Positions 25,217 to 33,286 of a DNA stretch of 37,559 nucleotides are shown piece after piece; the first letter of the stretch is position 1; each line of letters starts with the position of its first letter. Position numbers and translations under genes: made by a program. This stretch comes from a virus. The stretch lies in the IMG/VR virus record IMGVR_UViG_3300021233_000106, positions 1 through 37,559 of that record. One strand, written 5' to 3'. The notes under the pieces are model-generated. The model ran no database searches and was not told the origin of the DNA. It worked only from the letters and a program-made list of their open reading frames with translations.

Positions 25217-25424
25217 TATGAACCCCTTCAATACTTTTTACAATTTTATCATATTTTGAGATCCCAATATTATTCTTATATTCACACTCTAAACAATATA
25301 GGTAAATGTTATCTTCTAAATCTTGATTACAAAAAAGAATGGATTGGTCTACTGGGCATAAAAGCTTTTCAACCAATCCTTCTCTTGACATGGAGATGTA
25401 AGTTGATACGTATTGTATCTTCAT
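25209..25424 (-). CDS. 71-aa zinc-ribbon protein
   Basis: LLCPVDQSILFC and YCLECEYK give a four-Cys ribbon; basic C-terminus. Ten bases after the lysozyme stop, so probably in its operon. Function unknown. Confidence 0.6.
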   Translation of the reverse strand: MKIQYVSTYISMSREGLVEKLLCPVDQSILFCNQDLEDNIYLYCLECEYKNNIGISKYDKIVKSIEGVHNV

Positions 25425-25434
25425 CCCATCTCCT

Positions 25435-25983
25435 TTACTTTGTCGGAAATTTTAATAAAAATTCCTTAGCTTTTGGGGTCATACCCTTCCAAGCTGACCA
25501 ATCAGTTCCGCCATCGGTCATATAGTACGTTATCTCTGCGTTTGTTACTGGGTCGAATAACTCCTTGTTACTCTGTAGATTAAATTTCTCAAGTCTTTCA
25601 GGACCAAGATTTCCAATCATATTTATCTGAAACAATCCGTAAGAACTGTCTCCTGTATTCCTATTCCCGTTATATGCAAGCGGTCTTCCATTAGATTCAC
25701 GCTTTGCTATTGACCAAGCTTTCTTAAGGCCTAATCCTTCGAACCCTACAGTCTCAAGTAATAGTTTTAACTTTTCGTCTGTAAGCATCTCAGATGGCTT
25801 GTAAATCACTTTACTAAAACTATCTAAGACTTCTTGCTTTAATTGGGCTTCAGTTTTCACTAAAGGTTTTACAGTTAAAGCATTTGCTGGTGATCCAGAA
25901 AATAAAAACAATGTTACCATTGTTATTACTGTCCAGTCACGAACCAAATCGCTAAACTGTTGTTTTATATTCTCCATTGGCAT
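25435..25983 (-). CDS. Secreted lysozyme / lytic transglycosylase-like protein
   Basis: 182 aa from ATG 25983, fixed by AGGAGG three bases upstream; a start at 26040 would overlap the promoter. A hydrophobic segment (WTVITMVTLFLFSGSPANA, about 17-35) looks like a signal peptide or anchor. Residues 85-175 resemble an SLT-type lysozyme domain: catalytic Glu96 in AKRESNGRPLAYN, then SYGLFQIN and a C-terminal DWSAWKGM. It would cleave peptidoglycan, either as endolysin exported by a signal-arrest mechanism or as a secreted cell-wall enzyme. Confidence 0.8.
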   Translation of the reverse strand: MPMENIKQQFSDLVRDWTVITMVTLFLFSGSPANALTVKPLVKTEAQLKQEVLDSFSKVIYKPSEMLTDEKLKLLLETVGFEGLGLKKAWSIAKRESNGRPLAYNGNRNTGDSSYGLFQINMIGNLGPERLEKFNLQSNKELFDPVTNAEITYYMTDGGTDWSAWKGMTPKAKEFLLKFPTK

Positions 25984-26010
25984 TTCCTCCTCTAGAGATA
26001 ACGAACTATA

Positions 26011-26040
26011 AGAATAGCATTGAATATAAACAACTGTCAA
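26011..26040 (-). promoter_or_regulatory. Sigma70-type promoter of the lysozyme gene
   Basis: Minus strand TTGACA (26035-26040), 18 bp, TGC-TATTCT (26011-26016). Confidence 0.75.
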
Positions 26041-26118
26041 GTTAGTTAACTAAAACAATATCTCATATAATGATATTTGAAAAAATATTTTTACCCCCTA
26101 GACCACTAAATAAAAGTT

Positions 26119-26127
26119 TGATACACT
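26119..26127 (+). promoter_or_regulatory. Extended -10 promoter of the ribonucleotide reductase gene
   Basis: TGA-TACACT gives a leader of about 47 nt that contains a small GC hairpin (CCGCC-A-GGCGG) running into GGAGAAAAGG. The leader is too short for a cobalamin riboswitch. TATAAT at 26173-26178 is too near the ATG to serve. Confidence 0.5.
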
Positions 26128-26180
26128 AGGACTTCATTCAAAAATTAGCACCGCCAGGCGGAGAAAAGGTCGTATAATAA

Positions 26181-28115
26181 ATGTCACAAACTATTGCAAA
26201 CCCTTATGAAAACTTTATTGCTTTATCTAGATATGCAAAATGGGTAGAAGCAGAAGGTCGTAGAGAAACTTGGGGTGAAACAGTAGATCGATATTTTAAT
26301 TTTATGACTAATCATTTAAAAACAAATCATAATTATATTCCAAATGAAAAGCTAGTTGCGGAATTAAAAGAGTTTGTGTTTGAACGAAATGTAATGCCAT
26401 CCATGAGGTCGGTCATGACTTCGGGAGCAGCACTAGAAAGAGATAATGTAGCTGGATACAACTGTGCTTTTCTACCAGTTGATTCACCACGTTCATTTGA
26501 TGAAACAATGTATGTATTAATGTGTGGAACTGGTGTAGGTTTTTCAGTAGAATATAAATATATCAACAAGCTTCCTGCTGTCCCAGAAAAACTTGAAAAA
26601 TCAGACACAGTAATTGTTGTAGAAGATTCAAAGCAAGGTTGGGCAAAAGCATATCGTGAGCTGCTTGCATTACTTTGGACAGGACACATTCCAGCAATTG
26701 ATGTTTCAAAAGTTCGTCCTGCAGGCGCAAGACTTAAGACGATGGGAGGAAGATCGTCTGGACCACAACCACTTGTAAATCTTTTTGATTTTACTATTGC
26801 AAAATTTAAGAATGCAGCTGGAAGAAACCTCAAGCCAATTGAATGTCATGATATTATGTGTAAGATTGGTGAAGTTGTTGTTGTAGGTGGAGTTAGAAGA
26901 TCTGCGATGATTTCTCTTTCAAATATTAATGATATTGAAATGGCACAGGCAAAATCTGGAAACTGGTGGGAAGCCAGTCCGCAAAGAGCTTTGTCAAATA
27001 ATTCTGTTGCGTATTCTCGCAAACCAGAAATGGAACAGTTTATTGCAGAATGGAAATCTTTATATGACTCAAAATCTGGAGAACGAGGTATATACAATGT
27101 GGCCGCAGCTCAAGCCCAAGCAGCAAAATTTGGAAGAAGAGATCCAGATATACACTATGGAACTAACCCATGCTCAGAAATTATATTACGTCCTTATCAG
27201 TTTTGTAATCTTTCAGAAGTCGTATTACGTGAAAATGATACAAAGAAAGATATACAACGCAAGGTTGAGCTTGCTACAATTCTTGGCACATGGCAGTCAA
27301 CGCTAACAGATTTTAAATATCTTCGCAAAATTTGGAAAGACAACACAGAAGAAGAAAGACTGCTAGGGGTTTCACTTACAGGTCAATTTGGACATAAATT
27401 TATGTCTGGCAAAGAAGATATTATTGCACTTGAAGCATTCTTGATGTCTATGCGTGACAGAGCTAGAGAAATTAATAAAGAAGAAGCTAAAAAAATTGGA
27501 ATCCCAGAGTCTGCAGCTATTACATGTGTAAAGCCTTCTGGAACAGTATCCCAGTTAGTCGGAGTCTCTTCAGGAATGCATCCTTGGCACTCACAGTATT
27601 ACATTCGCACAGTGCGTGGATCTAAGGGAGATCCAATTTCTACATTTTTAAAAGAAGTCGGAATTCCAGTTGAAGACGATGTCATGAAACCAAACGACAC
27701 ATATGTATTTTCATTTCCAGTAAAAGCTCCAGAAGGTGCAATTGTAAGAAACGATTTAACTGCTATTGACCATTTAAATATATGGTTAGTTTATCAACGT
27801 GCATGGTGTGAACACAAGCCATCGATTACAGTTTCTGTAAAAGAAGATGAATGGATGGAGGTTGGAGCCTGGGTCTATAAAAACTTTGATGAAGTGTCTG
27901 GAATTTCTTTCCTACCACACTCAGATCACACCTATAAACAAGCTCCATATCAAGAAGTTTCAAAAGAAGAGTACGAGGCTTTAGTTGCAAAAATGCCTAA
28001 AAATATTCGCTGGGAAGATTTATCATTTTATGAGATAGAGGATGGAACATCCCCAACAGCTACGCTTGCATGTAGTTCTGATGGAAATTGTGAGCTTGTA
28101 GATATTTCAGCTTAA
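26181..28115 (+). CDS. nrdJ: Adenosylcobalamin-dependent ribonucleotide reductase (class II)
   Basis: 644 aa. Reduces ribonucleotides to deoxyribonucleotides using an adenosylcobalamin-derived thiyl radical. Key residues: Cys331 (thiyl) and Glu333 in NPCSEI, Asn329, redox pair Cys95 (GYNCAFLP) and Cys342, and a C-terminal shuttle pair Cys631/Cys637 (CSSDGNC). VGGVRRSAMI and KPSGTVSQLVG are family signatures. No N-terminal ATP cone; the length fits the monomeric RtpR-like group. It works with or without oxygen and needs B12 from the host. A host thioredoxin would reduce it. It stands alone between the lysozyme and holin-like genes. Confidence 0.95.
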   Translation: MSQTIANPYENFIALSRYAKWVEAEGRRETWGETVDRYFNFMTNHLKTNHNYIPNEKLVAELKEFVFERNVMPSMRSVMTSGAALERDNVAGYNCAFLPVDSPRSFDETMYVLMCGTGVGFSVEYKYINKLPAVPEKLEKSDTVIVVEDSKQGWAKAYRELLALLWTGHIPAIDVSKVRPAGARLKTMGGRSSGPQPLVNLFDFTIAKFKNAAGRNLKPIECHDIMCKIGEVVVVGGVRRSAMISLSNINDIEMAQAKSGNWWEASPQRALSNNSVAYSRKPEMEQFIAEWKSLYDSKSGERGIYNVAAAQAQAAKFGRRDPDIHYGTNPCSEIILRPYQFCNLSEVVLRENDTKKDIQRKVELATILGTWQSTLTDFKYLRKIWKDNTEEERLLGVSLTGQFGHKFMSGKEDIIALEAFLMSMRDRAREINKEEAKKIGIPESAAITCVKPSGTVSQLVGVSSGMHPWHSQYYIRTVRGSKGDPISTFLKEVGIPVEDDVMKPNDTYVFSFPVKAPEGAIVRNDLTAIDHLNIWLVYQRAWCEHKPSITVSVKEDEWMEVGAWVYKNFDEVSGISFLPHSDHTYKQAPYQEVSKEEYEALVAKMPKNIRWEDLSFYEIEDGTSPTATLACSSDGNCELVDISA

Positions 28116-28181
28116 TGGTAAAATTATAATATTGGGTAAAACCAAAATTCTTGGGCATCCCGCCCACGAGGAGACGATAAA

Positions 28182-28418
28182 ATGGCTAAATTCGATAAAG
28201 CGGATTTAAACAAAGATGGAAAGGTAACAATGCAGGAACAAATTCTTTCAGCATTATCAAGTTATGGAAGAGCTTTTCTTTCAGCAGCAATTGCTTTATA
28301 CATGACTGGAAATACAAATCCAAAGGATCTTTTAATGGGTGGCATAGCAGCAATCGCACCAGTAATTTTGAAGGCCCTAAATCCAAATGATAAGAGCTTT
28401 GGATTTACAAATAAGTAA
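28182..28418 (+). CDS. Holin-like membrane protein with EF-hand loop
   Basis: 78 aa. Residues 8-19 (DLNKDGKVTMQE) are a perfect EF-hand calcium loop. They are followed by a hydrophobic region (about 28-68) with two possible spans and a charged end. Size, topology and closeness to the lysozyme and tail genes suggest a holin, as in several actinophages; not proven. GAGGAGA precedes the ATG. Confidence 0.6.
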   Translation: MAKFDKADLNKDGKVTMQEQILSALSSYGRAFLSAAIALYMTGNTNPKDLLMGGIAAIAPVILKALNPNDKSFGFTNK

Positions 28419-28446
28419 CCCTTAAGTTATAGTCAATTAGGAACGT

Positions 28447-28470
28447 CCTTATGCTAAAATTGGCATAAGG
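28447..28470 (+). terminator. Terminator hairpin with an extended -10 in the loop
   Basis: CCTTATGC (28447-28454) and GCATAAGG (28463-28470), then GGCTTTTCTAATTT: a terminator for the holin-like gene. The arm and loop also spell TGC-TAAAAT, an extended -10 for the fibre operon starting at 28494. Confidence 0.65.
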
Positions 28471-28493
28471 GCTTTTCTAATTTAGGGGTAAAT

Positions 28494-28838
28494 GTGGCAG
28501 CACAAAAAAATTTTGAAGTAGACCAAAATACAACTTTTACATTCGAAGTTCAGTATTTGGACGAAGACGAATCCCCTATTCAATTAAACTTCCACACAGC
28601 TAAATTGCAAGTTAGAGACACCCAAGGTGGTAAAAAACTAGCTTTTACATTAACAGAACAAGATGGTATACATATTAGTCCAACAGAAGGAAAACTTAAA
28701 ATTTCTATTTCTGCTGACAGAACAAATAAGATGTTTTATCCAAAATCTGCATACGACCTAGTTATAGTTGATCCAAGTGTCAATAAAACAAGATTATTAG
28801 AAGGGTACATGACGCTCAATAGGTCGGTAACGGTATAA
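28494..28838 (+). CDS. Small virion/tail-associated protein
   Basis: 114 aa from a GTG start. All-beta: FEVDQNTTFTFEVQYLDEDESPI, LNFHTAKLQVRD, YDLVIVDPSVNKTRLLEGYM. This resembles the short beta-sandwich proteins often encoded ahead of fibre genes in phages. First gene of the fibre operon; its stop overlaps the next ATG. Confidence 0.6.
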   Translation: MAAQKNFEVDQNTTFTFEVQYLDEDESPIQLNFHTAKLQVRDTQGGKKLAFTLTEQDGIHISPTEGKLKISISADRTNKMFYPKSAYDLVIVDPSVNKTRLLEGYMTLNRSVTV

Positions 28839-29275
28839 TGGCAACACGTTTAATAGTAACCGAAAATAATCCACTCGTAGTTGTAAGATCAACAGGTGCT
28901 CCTGGACGCACCATTATTAGTGGCGAAGGAAATCCAGACAATGCCCTAGGTGTTCCTGGAGATTTTTATTTTGATACAAATACAACAAGATTCTGGGGAC
29001 CTAAAGATACCCAGACAAACACATGGAATATTGCAAAAAGTTTTATTCTAGATAAGCAAATATCATTAACGCATTCTTGGGAACTAGCACAAATTGTAGG
29101 ACCAGTTGATGGGATTTACTCAGTCCCAATAACACATAACCTTGGCTTCCATCCAAACGTAACGGTCAAATCAAGTGCTGGGGATATATTAGAAACTGGA
29201 ATAGACTATAATAGTATAAACATATTAACACTGACTATGGCACAACCGTTTTCAGGGACAGCATATCTGTCATAA
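28838..29275 (+). CDS. Tail-fibre-associated protein
   Basis: 145 aa. N-terminal segment (TRLIVTENNPLVVVRSTGAPG) and GVPGDFYFDTNTTRFWGPKD resemble the attachment part of phage fibre proteins; the C-terminal IYSVPITHNLGFHPNVTV motif (also in the next gene as YTITHNLG) is a short beta domain common in fibres. Confidence 0.65.
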   Translation: MATRLIVTENNPLVVVRSTGAPGRTIISGEGNPDNALGVPGDFYFDTNTTRFWGPKDTQTNTWNIAKSFILDKQISLTHSWELAQIVGPVDGIYSVPITHNLGFHPNVTVKSSAGDILETGIDYNSINILTLTMAQPFSGTAYLS

Positions 29276-29287
29276 GGGAGAAAGAAA

Positions 29288-30487
29288 ATGGCAAAAAAGT
29301 TTTTAGTTAGCATTGATCTCAATAAAAATGAGCTATTAAATGCTAGAATTCAAAATTTGGGCTCAGCCCCATCTAACCCAGTCATCGGCCAAATTTACTA
29401 TAACAGTGGCGACAATGTTATGTATTATTACAATGGACTTAGTTCACCTAATGGTCCATGGATGCCAATGTCTGCATCACAAGAGGTTATTCAAGACCTA
29501 GTAGGATCATCTATATCTGGCGGAACTGGTTTAACTGCTACATATGTAGATTCAACAGGTATAACAACAATTGATTTAGATAATACTGCAGTAAACGCAG
29601 GCGCATACGGATCACAAACAAAAATCCCTACATTTACAGTAGATCAGCAAGGTAGATTGACTGCAGCTGGAGAAGTAGATGTAGCAACAGAGCTTTCAAT
29701 TACTGGAGATAGCGGAAACACATCAATATCACTACTTACAGAAGGATTGACTGTAACTGGCGGTGAAGGTATAGATGTTACTGTAACAAATAATGAAATC
29801 ACAATTTCTGGTGAAGATGCTTCAACAACTAATAAGGGAGTTGCTTCATTTGCTTCAACAGATTTTAATGTTTCAGCAGGCGCAGTATCTATTAAAAATG
29901 TTAATTTAGACGAACAAACAACTGGTGATTATGTTGCAACTATTGTTGGAACCCCAAATGAGATTACAGTATCACCAAATAGTGGACATAATGCAGCAGT
30001 AACTGTTGGGCTACCAGATAACGTAGAAATTACTGGCAATTTGCAGGTTGGCGGAAATCTTAATGTTATTGGAACTGTTAATTCTGTAAATACTACTCAG
30101 ATTAACATTGAAGATAATAAGGTAAAGCTTAATAGCAATTTTACTGGAGCTCCAACAACAGATGCTGGAATTTTAGTAGAGCGTGGATTAGAAACAGATG
30201 TTGAAATTCTTTGGAATGAAACATCAGATAAATGGACGCTAACAAATGATGGTTCAAGCTATCATGCAATTGCTAGAAAGTATGCAGAAACTCTCGGAGC
30301 TTCAGCAACCTCATATACAATTACGCACAACCTAGGCACTACAGATGTAACAGTTCAAATTTTTGAAGCTGCATCACCATTTGCACAAGTTGAGGCAGAT
30401 GTTAAAAGAACTAGCTCAAATACAGTAACGGTGGATTTTGCAATTGCACCATCAGCTGGAGAATATAAAGTAGTAGTTGTAGGATAA
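29288..30487 (+). CDS. Tail fibre protein
   Basis: 399 aa. N-terminal fibre module (ARIQNLGSAPSNPVIGQIYYNS), central Thr/Ser/Gly beta-repeats, then LQVGGNLNVIGTVNSVNTTQINIEDN, a trimeric beta-helix-like motif widespread in fibres, and an SYTITHNLG beta end domain. AGGGAGAAAG ribosome binding site. Likely part of the receptor-binding apparatus. Confidence 0.8.
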   Translation: MAKKFLVSIDLNKNELLNARIQNLGSAPSNPVIGQIYYNSGDNVMYYYNGLSSPNGPWMPMSASQEVIQDLVGSSISGGTGLTATYVDSTGITTIDLDNTAVNAGAYGSQTKIPTFTVDQQGRLTAAGEVDVATELSITGDSGNTSISLLTEGLTVTGGEGIDVTVTNNEITISGEDASTTNKGVASFASTDFNVSAGAVSIKNVNLDEQTTGDYVATIVGTPNEITVSPNSGHNAAVTVGLPDNVEITGNLQVGGNLNVIGTVNSVNTTQINIEDNKVKLNSNFTGAPTTDAGILVERGLETDVEILWNETSDKWTLTNDGSSYHAIARKYAETLGASATSYTITHNLGTTDVTVQIFEAASPFAQVEADVKRTSSNTVTVDFAIAPSAGEYKVVVVG

Positions 30488-30491
30488 TACA

Positions 30492-30950
30492 ATGTCCAGA
30501 CAAATGAAGGTTGCACTTAATCTTCTTACATCTATGGAGAATCCAGACATAGCCACAGTCGGAGATATTTACTTCAATGTAGTAAGCAAGAATTTAAGAA
30601 TATATAATGGTATGGACTGGGTTGAGCTTACCCCGCCAAGCACAGATCCAACTCCATTTTATATGCATACACACACATTTGATGGAGATGTTCATACAAT
30701 TGATGTTCAGAATAAAATTACATTTAAAGAAACTAATACAGAAGATTCTCCCGATCTTGTATTACCTTTAGTAATTGGATACGATGGACAAAATCCTTCA
30801 TCATTAAATGATGGAGGGACGTTTGAAAACCAAACACTACTTGATGGTGGAGACCCAAGTGGAAATGTTGGTGTAGCACAAGATGAAATTCTAGAAGGAG
30901 GAAGTTCTGCAGAGAACAATGGTATAATTGTCGATGCGGGAGGTTCATAA
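30492..30950 (+). CDS. Tail fibre-associated protein
   Basis: 152 aa. N-terminus ALNLLTSMENPDIATVGDIYFNVVSKNLRIYNGMDWVEL resembles the fibre module of the neighbours. The C-terminus is Gly/Asp/Ser-rich (LDGGDPSGNVGVAQDEILEGG), a run of near-repeats LLDGG, ILEGG and IVDAGG. Function inferred from place. Confidence 0.65.
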   Translation: MSRQMKVALNLLTSMENPDIATVGDIYFNVVSKNLRIYNGMDWVELTPPSTDPTPFYMHTHTFDGDVHTIDVQNKITFKETNTEDSPDLVLPLVIGYDGQNPSSLNDGGTFENQTLLDGGDPSGNVGVAQDEILEGGSSAENNGIIVDAGGS

Positions 30951-30951
30951 A

Positions 30952-33279
30952 ATGGCAGCATTAAGAATACAGCTTAGAAGAGATACCGCATCAAATTGGG
31001 TTGCAAATAATCCAATACTATTACCTGGTGAACTAGGTATAGAGACAGATACATTAAAGTTTAAAATCGGTAACGGTTCTAGATGGAATGCCACTATATC
31101 ATATGCATTAAAGCCTGGTGAAGCAAATGGAGTTGCAACATTAAACTCACTTGGTAAAATTCCTACCTCACAACTCCCAGATTCTTTATCAGTTACAGCA
31201 GATCTCGCAGCTGCACTTGCAGCACTAACAACAAATTCAATTTCAGAAGGCTCTACAAATAAATATTTTACTAATCAAAGAGCCATAGACGCAGTTTCAG
31301 CATCTATAACAACCGCAATAAACACAGAAATTTCTAACAGAAACACTGCAATTGCAACAGCAAAATCAGAAGCAATAAATACTGCATCCACAGATGCAAC
31401 AAATAAATCTGCAACAGCAAAATCAGAAGCAATATTAGCAGCAGCTGCAGCAGCAGATACAAAAGATACTGCAGCCATCGCATCAGCCGTCGCTACAGCA
31501 AATTCTTATACAGACGGAAAAATTTCAACAGAAGTAACTAATAGAAATAATGCTATAAATACAGCAATTTCAACAGAAATAACAAACAGAAATACAGCAA
31601 TTAATGCTGCTGTTTCTGGTCTATCTTCTGGAGGCGGATCTTCTACAATAACAATTGGAACCGTTACAACTGGTTCCCCAGGTACTTCAGCCTCAATTAC
31701 AAATTCTGGAACATCTCAAAATCCAATATTTAATTTTTCTATTCCTAAAGGAGACATTGGCCCACAAGGTTTAAAGGGTGATACAGGTGACACAGGTGCT
31801 ACTGGAGCAACAGGTGCTACTGGAGCAACAGGCCCACAAGGTTTAAAGGGTGATAAGGGCGACACGGGTGCAGCAGGAGCTAATGGTACTAATGGCGCCG
31901 ACGGCACAGCAGCAACAATAACAATTGGATCTGTTACTACTGGAAATCCTGGCACATCAGTTTCTGTAACAAATTCTGGAACAACATCTGCAGCAGTTTT
32001 AAACTTTACAATACCTCGTGGTGCAGATGGTACTGGAGGTTCCAGTTTTTCTGGAACTACTGATAATGTATCAGAAGGAACCAATAATCTATATTTTACA
32101 GATGCAAGAGCAATTTCTGCAACAAATCAAAGATTTACTGATGTTTATATTAATATAAATCAGGCAACAGATGATTTATTGACATATGCAAATCAACACT
32201 TTTTAACATCAACAAGTTTGGGTAATACATTAGATGCTTATTTAACAGAAGCAGATGCAGATATACTATATCCAAAGATTAGTGCTGCAACTGGACATAT
32301 TTCAGATTCAGTAATCTCTGAAACATTTGCAAAGACTTCAGATGTTAATTCATCTATTACGTCTGCAATAGCAAATTTAGTTAACGGTGCACCAGCTTCA
32401 TTAGATACACTTAAAGAACTTGCAGACCAATTGGCAGCTGACGAATCTGCAGCAGCTACACTAACTACTTTAGTTGGCACTAAGCTTTCTTCATCTTTAG
32501 CAGCATCAACTTATGCTCCAATTAATGCACCAACATTTACTGGAACAGTAAGCGGTATTACAAAATCAATGGTTGGACTTGGAAGCGTAGATAATACTTC
32601 TGATTTAGGAAAACCAATATCAACAGCAACGCAAACAGCTTTAGATGCAAAGCTATCAACTGCAACAGCATCTTCAACTTATGCTACAAAACTCTCTCCA
32701 ACATTTACTGGAACAGTAGATTTTTCTGGAGCAACAGTAACTGGAATCACAGCGCTTCCATCACAAACAGGAAATTCTGGAAAATATTTAACAACAAATG
32801 GAACAGCAGCTTCTTGGTCTACTTTAAATCTATCTGACTATATGCCACTAACAGGCGGGGTTATAGATGGAACACTAACAGCAAATGCTCTTTATAACGT
32901 TGGAAATGTTTTTTATCTTGGATACGGAACTAATGGAGCAGCAGAAATATCTGTAGATTCTTCTACAGGAAGACTATATCATAAGAAGACTATTGGCGGA
33001 ACCCCGCTAGAAATTATTAATGAGTCATGGACACAGACATTAACAAATAAAACAATATCTGGATCTAACAACACCATAACAAATATACCAGCCTCAGCTT
33101 TTACTGATGGAACAATTACTAATGCAAAACTTGCTAATTCTACAATCACAATAAATGGAACTTCAGTGGCATTAGGATCTACAGCAACAATCTCAGGCGG
33201 AGCAAAAACATTCTATAATAATACTGGCACACTACCATCATCAGGAATGGTTGCTGGAGATATATACATACAATACTAG
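30952..33279 (+). CDS. Large tail fibre with Mtd-like N-terminus and collagen-like repeats
   Basis: 775 aa from ATG 30952. Residues 1-45 (LRIQLRRDTASNWVANNPIL, GELGIETDTLKFKIGNG) match the N-terminal domain of major tropism determinant-type fibres. Coiled-coil repeats TEISNRNTAIATAKSEA and relatives follow, then 17 uninterrupted Gly-X-Y triplets (31750-31902), further beta-repeats including APASLDTLKELADQLAADE, and a C-terminal tip. Collagen-like stretches form trimeric rods in phage fibres. The protein is the likely long receptor-binding fibre. Confidence 0.88.
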   Translation: MAALRIQLRRDTASNWVANNPILLPGELGIETDTLKFKIGNGSRWNATISYALKPGEANGVATLNSLGKIPTSQLPDSLSVTADLAAALAALTTNSISEGSTNKYFTNQRAIDAVSASITTAINTEISNRNTAIATAKSEAINTASTDATNKSATAKSEAILAAAAAADTKDTAAIASAVATANSYTDGKISTEVTNRNNAINTAISTEITNRNTAINAAVSGLSSGGGSSTITIGTVTTGSPGTSASITNSGTSQNPIFNFSIPKGDIGPQGLKGDTGDTGATGATGATGATGPQGLKGDKGDTGAAGANGTNGADGTAATITIGSVTTGNPGTSVSVTNSGTTSAAVLNFTIPRGADGTGGSSFSGTTDNVSEGTNNLYFTDARAISATNQRFTDVYININQATDDLLTYANQHFLTSTSLGNTLDAYLTEADADILYPKISAATGHISDSVISETFAKTSDVNSSITSAIANLVNGAPASLDTLKELADQLAADESAAATLTTLVGTKLSSSLAASTYAPINAPTFTGTVSGITKSMVGLGSVDNTSDLGKPISTATQTALDAKLSTATASSTYATKLSPTFTGTVDFSGATVTGITALPSQTGNSGKYLTTNGTAASWSTLNLSDYMPLTGGVIDGTLTANALYNVGNVFYLGYGTNGAAEISVDSSTGRLYHKKTIGGTPLEIINESWTQTLTNKTISGSNNTITNIPASAFTDGTITNAKLANSTITINGTSVALGSTATISGGAKTFYNNTGTLPSSGMVAGDIYIQY
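31759..31855 (+). repeat. DNA direct repeats in the collagen-like region
   Basis: A 25-bp unit (31759-31783) recurs at 31831-31855, and between them an 18-bp GCTACTGGAGCAACAGGT unit is tandem. These repeats can slip or recombine and so change rod length. Confidence 0.8.
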
Positions 33280-33286
33280 GATATAG

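Noticed and set aside
26041-26180. Possible cobalamin riboswitch ahead of the B12-dependent reductase
   Set aside because: The leader after the best promoter is only about 47 nt, with a short GC hairpin and no B12-box-like sequence. It is far too short for the cobalamin riboswitch fold.
26333-26833. 166-aa frame on the minus strand inside the ribonucleotide reductase gene
   Set aside because: It lies opposite a strongly conserved gene with full motifs, and has no start signals.
31716-32084. 122-aa reverse-strand frame rich in Pro, Val and Ala
   Set aside because: It is the mirror of the collagen-like repeats on the plus strand, has no ribosome binding site or promoter, and its composition follows from the Gly-X-Y codons.
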